Program-made: the position numbers and the translations under genes
Assembly: GCA_012862575.1 (NCBI GenBank)
Contig: BLSF01000094.1
Location: 49,197 to 113,196, forward strand
DNA from: Parietichytrium sp. I65-24A
Taxonomy: Eukaryota; Sar; Bigyra; Thraustochytrida; Thraustochytriidae
Direction of reading: 5' to 3'
DNA: 64,000 nt
The notes under the pieces: model-generated
Told to the model about the DNA's origin: nothing
Seen by the model: only the letters and a program-made list of their open reading frames with translations
The model's database searches: none
Shown here: positions 8,801-17,627 of the stretch, one piece after another
Layout: each line of letters begins with the position of its first letter
Position numbering within the stretch: the stretch's first letter is position 1

Positions 8801-10731
8801 CTCGATTTGCATTTCAAGTCTGTGTCAAATGTGTTTTTCAAGAGGCTGAAAGGCACTTGTTTCTCACATGCGTCAGTTTCACCACACAGGGGCTCTTTCT
8901 TAGTGTCCAATATTTGCACGAGCTCGCTTCGGTGAAGTTGTTCGATCCCCTCTGCAACGACGTAGTGATCAAGCGGCTCATAAGGTCTTTTAGGGTAAGG
9001 AGAGCGGTTCCAGTTCCCGGACAGATACGGCTCACTCCTCGCATTTTCATCCAGTGCGTGGCGCACTTTGGTCATCCGCAAGTATATTGCGTGATTTTGG
9101 AGTGTTCCCGGTTCGCCAAAGTCTTCGCCAATTTCAGGCTGGAAAGTTCCCTCAGAGCCCTTCTTTTTCCCCTTCTCTTTCCCGTTCGCGGCCGCTTTCT
9201 TACTGGCAAAGAGCTGCTTCTTTCGGGCTCCATCTGCGGCTGCGTAGGTGGGCAGTTCCGCGGCGGCATTGCTAACAACGACAACTTGCTCGTCAGCGAA
9301 TTCGCGATCACGCATAGCCTCTCGATTCGCTCTCGTCTCACGAGCGTGAGCGGCCATCTCCTCAACGTTCTTCACCGCCACTCGAACGATAGACTGGCAG
9401 ACCTGACAAGCCAACGGGGTCGGCCCCATTTCTTTCGCGACTTGCCGAACTAATTTCGGCACGTCAACAAATAATTGCGCAGAATCCCTCAGGCCAAAAA
9501 GAACGCGTCGCTGAAAACGAGCTAGTGCCACCGCGTTGCGCAAGGACGCCTCGTCTTCAGCGCCAGTTTCATCAGCTCCAGACTGAGCGCCAACTTTCAC
9601 TGCCCGAACCTCCGATTCTCGTTCTTTCGAAATTACCTCGCCAAGGGCTCTATTAACGGCGGCTGGGAAAGACTTCCCTTGGGCCAGCTTGTCCAAAGCC
9701 GCGAGGACTCGCGACAAATCCGCGTCGGATTTCTCTCCAGGAACCTGCGCCAGCGCCGCCAAAACAGGCAGAAGCCTAGGATCTGCCCTGCCTTCGAGAT
9801 GCTCCAAATACGTCGCCAAAGCTGCTGTTGGGGGCCTGTCAAATTCCCCGGAGACTAGCCGCTGCTGCAAGGCATCAAGGCCAGCCTCCGTCTTATCAGC
9901 CAAACTTTTCCTGATGGCGGACACGAACCAAATCCTCTGCCGGGCAATCTCGTGTTTGAGCTCGCACCGCGGACACCTTGACGCGCTATACCCGCTGCCA
10001 TAGCCCCGCGCCGCAGCACAAAAACCGTGAAACGTCTCCGTACACTCGACCGCACCATCTCCGGGAGCCCTGCCATTCCCCATTTCAGCATTCTCAGCAT
10101 CTTGAACAGCTTCAACATCGACGCTCTGCAAAAGTGCCGGTCCAGAATACCCTCTGCACACCGTGGCGTTGGTCATCCCACACAGCTGACACGCCACATC
10201 GTTAAAGATCGCAACATCTGCAACATCTGCCACATCATCAGCCTTTTCCAAACTCTCCAAACTCTCCATACTCTCCATACTCTCCGCCGCACAATCTTCG
10301 TCAGCATTGCCAATCTCTCCAATCTTGTCAATCTTGCCATTGTCAATCTCTCCAATCTTGTCAATCGTGCCAATCTTGCCATTGTCAATCTCTCCAATCT
10401 TGTCAATCTTATCAATCTTGTCAATCTTGTCAATCTCTCCAATCTTGTCAACTTTGTCAATTTTGTCAATCTTGTTTCCAATCTTGTCAACATTGAGCAC
10501 ATTGATAACATTGATCACGCACGCATCGTGCACCCACGTCCCCGCCACTCCTCTCCCCGCAGCTGGCGCGCCCATCCCCGCATGACACATCCCACAGCAG
10601 CGGCTTTGGGCCAACGCCTTCGCGCCCCTCTGCGTCCCTTTCCCACAGCTCGCAGCTGCGGGGACACCGCACTCTGCGTGGGCCGCGCCGTCCCCGCTCC
10701 ATGCCCGCAGACACACCCCGCAGAATGGCAT
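5809..10731 (-). CDS. SET-domain histone methyltransferase, ATXR3/SDG2-like, with extended PHD
   Basis: This 1640-residue single-exon protein is a predicted histone H3K4 methyltransferase. The SET domain (about 790-985) has the cofactor/catalytic motif SHSCEPNC near 920, GEELTFDYSSVTE and a post-SET CLCGSVGCRG near 975. The wording around these motifs and the conserved stretch that follows (GTGAFAEVL, then LP-W-W) match plant ATXR3/SDG2 rather than ATX1/2 or SET1, as I recall the family. N-terminal Cys/His pairs (CCGMC, WVHDAC, then CQLCG, FHGFC and CPRC) read as an extended PHD. Its two halves are split by about 110 low-complexity residues (KID/KIGEID, MES and VAD repeats) encoded by a minisatellite. 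The last 600 residues are not assigned. It converges on the RBR gene with 165 bases between stops. Confidence 0.9.
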   Translation of the reverse strand: MPFCGVCLRAWSGDGAAHAECGVPAAASCGKGTQRGAKALAQSRCCGMCHAGMGAPAAGRGVAGTWVHDACVINVINVLNVDKIGNKIDKIDKVDKIGEIDKIDKIDKIDKIGEIDNGKIGTIDKIGEIDNGKIDKIGEIGNADEDCAAESMESMESLESLEKADDVADVADVAIFNDVACQLCGMTNATVCRGYSGPALLQSVDVEAVQDAENAEMGNGRAPGDGAVECTETFHGFCAAARGYGSGYSASRCPRCELKHEIARQRIWFVSAIRKSLADKTEAGLDALQQRLVSGEFDRPPTAALATYLEHLEGRADPRLLPVLAALAQVPGEKSDADLSRVLAALDKLAQGKSFPAAVNRALGEVISKERESEVRAVKVGAQSGADETGAEDEASLRNAVALARFQRRVLFGLRDSAQLFVDVPKLVRQVAKEMGPTPLACQVCQSIVRVAVKNVEEMAAHARETRANREAMRDREFADEQVVVVSNAAAELPTYAAADGARKKQLFASKKAAANGKEKGKKKGSEGTFQPEIGEDFGEPGTLQNHAIYLRMTKVRHALDENARSEPYLSGNWNRSPYPKRPYEPLDHYVVAEGIEQLHRSELVQILDTKKEPLCGETDACEKQVPFSLLKNTFDTDLKCKSRKVACARSALARKQRLEIGTSVQEANTWGLDCYTRKNISSVLELVCDIHSEETQRRFLQQLIMPVVGSQPTYRAHNIIYSLRSILKACGKPSAEELARRSSSSSKSSAKGKKGRQSSAGGDPNGFVGLFAETDEDYAQPEDSNVELRVREILSHVLGLGDEFLTRENIRDVCGAVLFAVRNWGLDSFRLHPKGVGVQCIEKDGLKSGTFITDYFGELYPCWRWFEKTDAIKNVQRSTNFKPILPDFYNMQLERHDDDEDGYDIAYVDPIVRGNYASRLSHSCEPNCATVVMVANNKYVLTVYTLREISFGEELTFDYSSVTEDENEFRAATCLCGSVGCRGSFLYYAGTGAFAEVLNDFHLFNDRNALIVKACAKPELTPRDTERLARHGIKHAALHQLPLWLKKWTSLVLEYAEFEQEELAHRLCLQVLPNGSLAYDLEGASVEARGVFENRKQNVVITLNKLRYFLTAERDGKAMDMFQNLEHVASPVTVLSEQQMAEYLWSGEESIAAIALQKGLSACASESEVEYFRKLDKLRKSSAKINLEGARGALRALRDLFWTAKSKSSAANFTAVGDLLTWHLYTDTYFRSTAYVGLKSPPVVVRNVDIGRDGSVIESVRGGSSKSPPKKPAAKKNAGARPATGGGKVRKSRKLNSGEALLEEPVADEEDQLQTKVEGDLEVSQQSSRAAPQLPYWFDFDGSRGTLELSNTGPEALVLFELALSGLITLHSYQGIKSDPPPPGVKSSLFVVFQRPMPGLVPLYIFKSSNNAYRISAREPFRPIGGDVWKLDGLIYSFDAEFPGTKAIHAMDHEHKPLSFFAFPLDFMAQVEFKKVAAAGSKRRDYQADKFQRALDPLAPVYSTDDKDKAKLFTKKYQSGFVWGQMCGWFKQTVAAPDASLSAERRGSLSLPDVESCFGSIKYSDRQQIMERIENTPSVLWPTGTHWSFKNKQKVYGSPWFDVAVDPLSLNTMRVLKDMQYHAKMHTPPPSTFKFWKES
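10210..10520 (-). repeat. coding minisatellite inside the SET gene
   Basis: Imperfect 6-15 bp units read CAATCTTGT or CAATCTCTC on the + strand, flanked by CTCTCCATA and ATCTGCAAC units. The frame is preserved throughout and encodes KIDKIGEID-like, MESMESLES and DVADVADVA repeats. Length polymorphism between strains is likely. Confidence 0.9.
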
Positions 10732-11302
10732 GTCGTCCCGGCTGTCTGTCTACCTGTGGGGTGTGGGGCTGTGGGGCTGTGGGGTGGACTTGTGGGGGTG
10801 GGGGAAACAACTGTGGGAGGGGGAACCGATACCGTCGCTTACGTAGAGGGGTGGGTGTACGCGCGTACTCGGCTAGTACGCAGACACACGCGCGGGTTCT
10901 GGAGCCTTGGAAATCCTTGAAAGTCTAGACTCTGGGGGTGCTAGGAAAGGAGGTAGGAGAGGGGTACTGGGTGCAGGGAAGTGCTCTCTGTTCACGAGCA
11001 TTCCCTGGGTTTGAACTGTTTGAACGAGCAAATTTTTGAAATTTTAAAAATTTAAAAATTTGAAATTTCTGTTCTGGGAATTTGAGTTTTGAACTTTCGA
11101 ATTTTTGAGATTTGAATTTTATGATGAAATCGATGATGTGTCTGAGCTCCGGTGATGACATTGATGTGTTGGCAGCAGCAACGCGACGACCGTGTGACAT
11201 CGAATAGCGGCACTCACTGCACATCCAAGGTGTGAAGAGAGATGGTGGCTGTTCGAGTCTTTGGCTTTGGAGAGAGAAAATGGCTGCTTCTTTGGTTGCG
11301 CA
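10732..11302. promoter_or_regulatory. upstream region of the SET gene and 3' flank of the lipase-like gene
   Basis: At about 10745-10830 there are five or more TGTGGGG words, just upstream of the SET ATG. Similar G-rich words precede the A1 and A3 genes. At about 11030-11110 there is an A/T tract built of AAATTT words. No gene was seen here. The regulatory role is inferred from position only. Confidence 0.4.
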
Positions 11303-13117
11303 TCAAGCCATCCATGCTAGGATAGCCTTCGCAGCAGCTTTGTTCTCGGGCAATGCAAACGAGGCGCTGACTTCTCCGGCAACCCTGGGATAAACGTCCC
11401 AGACAACGTTTCCAATTCCAGTGTTGCTTTGAACGAAGACGCAATGCAAAGTCACTTGCCTTTCCTTGTCGATCCCAAATAGGGGCTGCTTCGCCAGCGT
11501 TGCACGAATGGTACCGTACTGAATGCGTTTCAGATGCTGAGCATCAGGAACGACCGCTATGTCTTGAAAGCTTTCCATCTGCTGCAGCGCCCAAGACTCG
11601 AGCTCCTGAAATATAGGAATTCTCGAGACGTCACTCCATCCCTCTACGACAGGCGTTTCGGGCCGAAACAGGCTCTGCACATCAAAGTACGAACCGGGCG
11701 CATTATTCTGAAAAAACACAAACTCCGAACGGTCAGGGTTTTGCGCAAGCTGCGCCATTGCAGAATTATCCACGTAACCACCATCGGCAAGGGTAAGGGT
11801 GCGACCATCTACAATCCGCTTGAGCAGATCGTCGCAATTGATTTGGTATTGCAAGTCCCGAGAAATCCGGGTTCCTACTTCGAACGCTTTGGAGGGGTCT
11901 TCCTCACTCGCAGAGATGTAAGTCGCGAAGTTGAGAAACGTTTTCAGCACTCGGGGAAACAGGGGGATATTTGCGTACTCTGTCGGAAAAATCGTCATCA
12001 ACGACACCACACGTGAGAGAAAGGAAGAAGAGGTGCTGACAGCATCAGCGAGGGACACCTCGTTTGAGCGAGTTTGCAAAGGGGTGTTGGAAAGGACGGG
12101 TTCGCTGATAGATTGAGTCTCCATGTCGACGCCTATGATTCCATAAAACAAGGGGACACTGACAGTAGTGTATGTTGCAAAGAGGTCTTCCGAGAGCGGC
12201 ACAAATTTCATCGGCGCATCCTTCTTGCTGTTTGCGAGGACGGTACTGAACGTAAGCGGCCAAGTATTTGGCATTTCCGCATGCGTGAGTGTCCGTCTCA
12301 AGCTATACATCGCAGAAGTGCTTGTGAATCTCGAGTCGTCAATCATGCACTCGCTCCAAAAGTAGCCATACGCTCTTTCTTTCCTGAACGGGGACACGAG
12401 TGCGCCTGCAATAGCCCACTCTTTCCCAGCCGCCCACTTCAAAACATTGTCGTTGTTCAAAGGCAAGCTCGCGTTGACATCGCCTGGAACTTCAATCATT
12501 CGATGGACGAGCTCTGTCCAGCTCAACGATGTCCTCCACATGTTTTCGATGAGAAGGAGGCTCCAGTCATCAACAAATTTCGTCACAGCGGCAATGAATT
12601 TGAAGATCTTGACTGCCACTGACCACACAGCATTTGAATTGATGCCATCGGTGCTCTCGGCGGAAGTGCCTCTCAAATTTGCGCCAAGTTGACTAGGCAT
12701 ATTTGTTTTCATGAGGAATGGCTGCATCCATTCGTTGTTGTAGACGACGGCGGCACTGGCAGTTGTAACGCGCCCTGCTTGCCCGATGCGGTGAATCATC
12801 TCGTTGAAGTTCTTGGAGAACAATAATTGGCTCGCAAACCAGCTGCCACCAGAGTTGGACCCAATGGCGTCGACATTCCCGAACATTTGCTTCATGCTTT
12901 CCTCACCGGACGACGCGGCGAGGTGCGCACTGAGGCCGCTAATCACCCCCGTGTGGACGGCATGAGCTCTGAAGCCTCCACCTGAGAAAGCTATGCCAAC
13001 TTTCTTTGTCTTTGCCGACTCGGCCAGCTTTTGTGCAATGGAGTCGTGCAAAGATGCCTCTCCGGACCTTGCTTGCGCCACGGCGAGAGCGACAAACAAC
13101 ACCGTAGCCAACCTCAT
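11303..13117 (-). CDS. secreted patatin/cPLA2-like hydrolase
   Basis: This 604-residue single-exon protein starts with a signal peptide (MRLATVLFVALAVAQA). An oxyanion-hole-like GIAFSGGGFRA lies at about 41-51. The serine nucleophile is probably Ser89 in GSNSGGSW, and the aspartate of the Ser-Asp dyad probably lies in DGGYVDNSAM at about 442-451. This arrangement is that of the patatin/cytosolic phospholipase A2 alpha-beta-alpha fold, whose members cleave acyl esters of membrane lipids. SNSGGSW is closer to the lysophospholipase/cPLA2 form than to plant patatin GTSTG. The signal peptide suggests secretion or a vacuolar/ER site. Substrate is not predictable. Start ATG is directly followed by the signal peptide, which supports it. 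Confidence 0.82.
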   Translation of the reverse strand: MRLATVLFVALAVAQARSGEASLHDSIAQKLAESAKTKKVGIAFSGGGFRAHAVHTGVISGLSAHLAASSGEESMKQMFGNVDAIGSNSGGSWFASQLLFSKNFNEMIHRIGQAGRVTTASAAVVYNNEWMQPFLMKTNMPSQLGANLRGTSAESTDGINSNAVWSVAVKIFKFIAAVTKFVDDWSLLLIENMWRTSLSWTELVHRMIEVPGDVNASLPLNNDNVLKWAAGKEWAIAGALVSPFRKERAYGYFWSECMIDDSRFTSTSAMYSLRRTLTHAEMPNTWPLTFSTVLANSKKDAPMKFVPLSEDLFATYTTVSVPLFYGIIGVDMETQSISEPVLSNTPLQTRSNEVSLADAVSTSSSFLSRVVSLMTIFPTEYANIPLFPRVLKTFLNFATYISASEEDPSKAFEVGTRISRDLQYQINCDDLLKRIVDGRTLTLADGGYVDNSAMAQLAQNPDRSEFVFFQNNAPGSYFDVQSLFRPETPVVEGWSDVSRIPIFQELESWALQQMESFQDIAVVPDAQHLKRIQYGTIRATLAKQPLFGIDKERQVTLHCVFVQSNTGIGNVVWDVYPRVAGEVSASFALPENKAAAKAILAWMA

Positions 13118-14945
13118 CGTGCGTCAGTAAATGGCTTTCTCTACTACTCAACTCGACCGAGCGATCCGCGCTCTCCTCTCGTTTCTGGTTTGCCGAGCTC
13201 ATGACTGAGCATGGAAGAGCTACTGTCTTCATTCGAGAGGATCCATTACACGCAAGGGAAGAAAAAGAAGTTCCAAGAGTAATCTTTGATTGCAATAGTG
13301 TACCGGTACTGGTGTGACGGAGGAACGGATGACGATCTTTTCGTGGCTGCGAGATTCGGCACGAATGTGTCTTATCGCTTGATGGGTCAGTTGCGACATT
13401 GTCGCAACCAATGGCTCCTGTCAATTAGTAGTCGTCTCTTGCATTTTTCTCTTGCAACTCGTATTGTGCATTGTACTTGATGTATGTGTTGTATGTGGGT
13501 CACCGTGTACTCCTCCTGGGACAGACGAAGTACGTCAAAGCTCAAAATCAGATTCAGGATTTACTTGGTAAGGAAATGAACGCATAAGTACTTTCCAGAA
13601 TTGCCAGTCGTTGACAATGAGACTCAAGATGACTCAAGACTGATTGACAGTGAGTGAGAGAGAGAGAGAGAGAGAGTTATATTCTACAGAGGTAATCAAT
13701 CATCCGCCTGGAGGTATTCGCCTGGCGATTGGATAGCAGGAATCATGAGAATCCCGACTTCCAATTAGAGCTCTGAATTCCTTCAATACATTCATTATGA
13801 TTTGTCTTGTGTTCTTAAGACCAACTGTTGAAAAAAGAAAAGAAAAAGATCTCTCTTCCAAGCTGCAGACACGGACAAGCAGCAGCAGCAGTAGCAGCCA
13901 AGTTCTGCTTTGAAAACTTTCGTTTGCTCCTCAAGATTGCCTGAATCGCAGAACAGAAATCTGTCCCAATGGATCCCAACGAAGTGTGGTTACCGTAAAA
14001 GCTTATTCCGGGCAGTAGAAGTCACATCGATTGTACGAAATTTGCGTCTTGGGATGTCTTGGGATGTCTTGGGACGCCTGAATGGGACGGTAGGAGTGAG
14101 TTACTTGTTCTCCAGACAACTTACGATCAAAGGCACACCTGTTCAACGCGATCATTTTCACTCCTCGTTTCCTAATTTCGCCTTTTTTTTCCTTTTTTTG
14201 TTCTCTTTTGAGATGGATTGTGAGCTCATTGAGTGCGCGATCTTGATCTATACAACATGCGGCCGACCGATTTGCCCCTGTGTCATTGGCGCCATTAAAA
14301 AAAAAAGGGGATGGTATGGCACTTGCTGTGATTGCGGTCTTGCGTTGCATCGACTCTAGTTTCCCTGAATGCAGCGACACCAGCTCAAGTTGGCCCGTCT
14401 CTAGCTGGCCTGCACGCTTGTGTCGCTCTCTGCGCGACCATAGGGTTGGAAATTGCTCTTGCGTTCCACATGGGTTCACCATCAGAATTGCAAGTTTCGA
14501 CGTGAGGAGTCTCTGGCTTCACCGATCCCTGGCATTTTTGCGTGGAATGTCATCTGATTTCTTGCGCGAAGGCTCATTCTCAAGTCTGTTCCTCCTTCAC
14601 TTTCGATCTTTGGTTGTCCGGGCTTAGAACCCTACCAGATGCGAATTGTCTCCAAAGGGCTCTAGGGTGAAGAGGAAAAAAACGGAACGAGGAAGAGCCA
14701 GCCAATGTGGCTGTATTTTGAGTGCCAAAGGGGAGCTGAAAACCAGTGCGAAAGCATTGCTTGAACGAAATCTAAAACACATTATGAATGTTAAATTTTT
14801 ACATGAAACTAACATCAGCAAAGGTATCTCGACGCCATCACACTGCACCGGAGCGAGAACCACATGGCCCAAGAATCGCACTCTGCCTGTGTGCGCGTAA
14901 CCCTGAAAAAATCAATATATAAGAACCAAATGCGAGCGCATGTTC
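13118..14945. other. intergenic stretch with small repeats
   Basis: No gene supported. It contains a GA run at about 13651-13676 and three copies of a 10-bp unit GTCTTGGGAT at 14046-14075. The open frames on both strands overlap each other and look random. Confidence 0.5.
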
Positions 14946-17627
14946 TTAGTAAGGCCCTAACTTGCGAACTTCGGATATCTCTTCCGAGTCCACGAACTGG
15001 CGGCAATAGAGACCACACATCCGCAGCAAGCAAAGGCACTGATTATTTGTCACCATTTTCGCATGCTCCTCAAAACTCTCCATGGGAGGAGCGTCTGACT
15101 GCCTGGCGAATAGATAAAAATTATCTGTCAATTTGAAGCAATTTGGCACATTTGGCCTGAGAATAAATTCCCTGTGCACGCGAATTTCCGGTGTGTTGCT
15201 GTCGTTACTGACAGAACTTTTTGCCAAGAATTTTTCAACTGTTCTGCTCGAAGGGCACGTGAAAAGACTTTTCCTTGCGCAGTTTTCGTCATCTTCTAGG
15301 TTGTGATTGTCGGCCGGCTGGTAAATTTCGTCGTGAGACGCTGCTATCTCTCGGATTGCAAATGTGCTGGGGTGCATCGCGGGCCCTGATATCAAAACAT
15401 TGATAATGTTTTCGCCATCTGAACTTTGGGTGTACCACCCAATAACAGACCGCTCGACGAGCATCGGCGTGTAGCTGCCGATGGGAACGGGAAGAGGCAC
15501 TCTATAAGGTAGCGCGGGTCCGCCCATATTCATAATGACAACCGGGTTCGCCACGAGAAGTTTCTTGCCCCTGATTGCAAAAGTCTTCAGTGTTAAGCGC
15601 AAATCAAGCCTCTTGAAAATTGCGGAAAAGAGCCTCCCGAAAAAAGACCCAAACGTCATCCCCGAAAGCGTTGCCCACATGTTAGTGATGGCCTTCTCAC
15701 GCAAGTCCTGATTCTCATCTATCTCAAGCCAAGGTCCCGAGATGTCCCACCCTGGCGGAGGGGGGCCATCGCCTTCTGCTTCTATCTGAAAATCTTCGCG
15801 CTGCTCTTGAATGATGCGGTTACATACCGCTCTACGGAACACTCCGCGCTTTAATAGCAAGAGGTCTTTCGCATATTCCTGCTGTTGCTCGAGACTTTGA
15901 AAAAAATTAGCGCGAGAGCCATAGTCCTGTTGCTCAAAGTTTTTCAAACTCCCATGAAGTTGGAGGTGGATAAATGCAGCTGCGCGAACGCTTGGCGGCA
16001 CCATACAATCAGGTGCAATGATGTGGTCGCGCGCTGCCAGCGCCATACATTGTGCGAAGCGGCCCGGTACCCAGCCTTTGGCCCGAAGCACAGACATCAC
16101 CAGGTCCCTGTACGACTGCCTCAACTCGGCAAATAAGCTGTTTTCCAGGCACGAGCCGTTCACTCTGAAAGTCTCCCACTCCCTCTCTGCGGACCAAGTC
16201 CAGTGGATATCCTCATTCTCGTACAAGACGTGCGCCTTTAGCTTGCGAAGTCCCTCGGCCGAAGACCAACGCTTCACGACTTTTGCGAGGGTCTCATCCT
16301 TGACGAGTGCCTGTGCTATGTCTTCGCCAAGCTCAATCAGGTCGTGCACCAGGCCTACGCCGTCCGGGAGCTCAGCCTCAATGGTTTTCCGAAGCTCTAA
16401 GAACCCTGGAAGGTGTTCTTCACTTGTGGTGGTGCCCGAACCCTTGCTCGACTTGCCGCTATCGCGACTAGCAGAGCCTGCTGCCTGCTGCCCGGGGGGA
16501 AGCTCTGGGACAGTTGCACTGCTACCAAAGTCTATCGTGCCGAAAAGCTTCATGTAGTCGTCCAAGTTACTCCGGCCCATGTTTCGGAGAGTCTCGAATC
16601 GTATGCTACTTGTCACCGTCGCTGATGATGAGGAGGAAGAGAAGGAAGAAGTGGAGGAACAACTTTCGCGAGTCGCGGGGGTATTTCTCTGCGAGGAGGC
16701 TGGTCGACTTGGCTGCTCTGTGACACGCACGCCGCCGAACTGGAAAATAAAGTTGCAGAGCCTGTCCAGTATCTTGTTGCGCTCGAGTGTTTCGGCAGAC
16801 CTGCTTGACTCCTCATCGAGCATGGTGGCTACGTAGGACGCCACGGAGGCGCAAGCGCGTTGAATCTCTGGAGGTATGTGCGCCTCATGGTCGCCCCCAC
16901 TCCCGACGTTTCCACCACCTTCGCTGCCAATACCGCCACCGTTGGGCTGGCTGAAACGCTCGCGTTTTGGCGCCCTGGGCCGTTCCAGCGTGCCAGGCGC
17001 GTGCTCGGGTCGCATGCGCTTGATACCCTTGGCATGCTCCTGCTGGGCAGCAATTTCGGCGTCAGAAGGCGGGTTCCCAGGTCTCATCCGGCGCCTGGAG
17101 AATAGCTTGAAAGGCGTGGAGTCAAGATGGCTCACGTACACCATCGCGTTCTCCTCTGCGTTGCGCACGAAAAAGTGCGCCCTGAAGACGTGGTCCATCT
17201 CGCACGTGTGTTTATTTGAAACCCATCCATAGTGGAACCCCACCAGCTGCTTGTTGAACGACACGTGGACCTTTCCATCAATGCCGTGCATGCTCTCCAC
17301 TTCGCCGTCAATGTAAGGCAGCATCGGCCGTTCCCTGCTGCGCACATCCGCTTCCACCAATCGCACATCATATCTCTCTCCCTCCACGAACCTCGACTCA
17401 TCCTCCAACAAACAAAACTCGGCCACCGCCCGCACCTTGTGCTGCGGCGACGCCAGCGCCAGTCCCCGCAGCCAGCACCCCACAGCGTGCCCGCAGAACC
17501 CCGAATTCGTGTGCCCCGTCGCGTTACAGTGCGGGAAACACCGCAGGTTCTTCTGCCCGCTCCCTTTGTTATTGCGCTGGTACTCGAAGTGGAACTGCAC
17601 GTCAAACTGCCCCTCCAGGAGACCCAT
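14946..17627 (-). CDS. family A protein A1 (zinc-module, SRRR, DxxGxW architecture)
   Basis: I do not recognise this 893-residue protein, but it has two paralogues in the window (29944-32511 and 34163-36816). Shared blocks in order: YQRNNK...GQKN near residue 16, leading into CFPHCNATGHTNSGFC (C-x3-C-x4-H-x5-C, invariant in all three). A second block has FNKQLVGFHYGW and KHTC, and the N-terminal domain closes at PFKLFSRRR. After a low-complexity Ser-rich linker comes a helical middle (WSSAEGLRKLKA, then IHLQLHGSLKNF and the basic helix ending IIQEQRE). The C-terminal part begins DISGPW. The architecture suggests a nuclear, perhaps nucleic-acid-binding protein with a ligand-binding-like C-terminus, but this is inference. 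The frame extends to a GTG at 17645; the ATG at 17627 was chosen. Stop TAA. Confidence 0.85.
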   Translation of the reverse strand: MGLLEGQFDVQFHFEYQRNNKGSGQKNLRCFPHCNATGHTNSGFCGHAVGCWLRGLALASPQHKVRAVAEFCLLEDESRFVEGERYDVRLVEADVRSRERPMLPYIDGEVESMHGIDGKVHVSFNKQLVGFHYGWVSNKHTCEMDHVFRAHFFVRNAEENAMVYVSHLDSTPFKLFSRRRMRPGNPPSDAEIAAQQEHAKGIKRMRPEHAPGTLERPRAPKRERFSQPNGGGIGSEGGGNVGSGGDHEAHIPPEIQRACASVASYVATMLDEESSRSAETLERNKILDRLCNFIFQFGGVRVTEQPSRPASSQRNTPATRESCSSTSSFSSSSSSATVTSSIRFETLRNMGRSNLDDYMKLFGTIDFGSSATVPELPPGQQAAGSASRDSGKSSKGSGTTTSEEHLPGFLELRKTIEAELPDGVGLVHDLIELGEDIAQALVKDETLAKVVKRWSSAEGLRKLKAHVLYENEDIHWTWSAEREWETFRVNGSCLENSLFAELRQSYRDLVMSVLRAKGWVPGRFAQCMALAARDHIIAPDCMVPPSVRAAAFIHLQLHGSLKNFEQQDYGSRANFFQSLEQQQEYAKDLLLLKRGVFRRAVCNRIIQEQREDFQIEAEGDGPPPPGWDISGPWLEIDENQDLREKAITNMWATLSGMTFGSFFGRLFSAIFKRLDLRLTLKTFAIRGKKLLVANPVVIMNMGGPALPYRVPLPVPIGSYTPMLVERSVIGWYTQSSDGENIINVLISGPAMHPSTFAIREIAASHDEIYQPADNHNLEDDENCARKSLFTCPSSRTVEKFLAKSSVSNDSNTPEIRVHREFILRPNVPNCFKLTDNFYLFARQSDAPPMESFEEHAKMVTNNQCLCLLRMCGLYCRQFVDSEEISEVRKLGPY

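Noticed and set aside
10027-10920. 297-codon + strand frame rich in SNLVNL repeats
   Set aside because: It is the antisense reading of the coding minisatellite in the SET gene.
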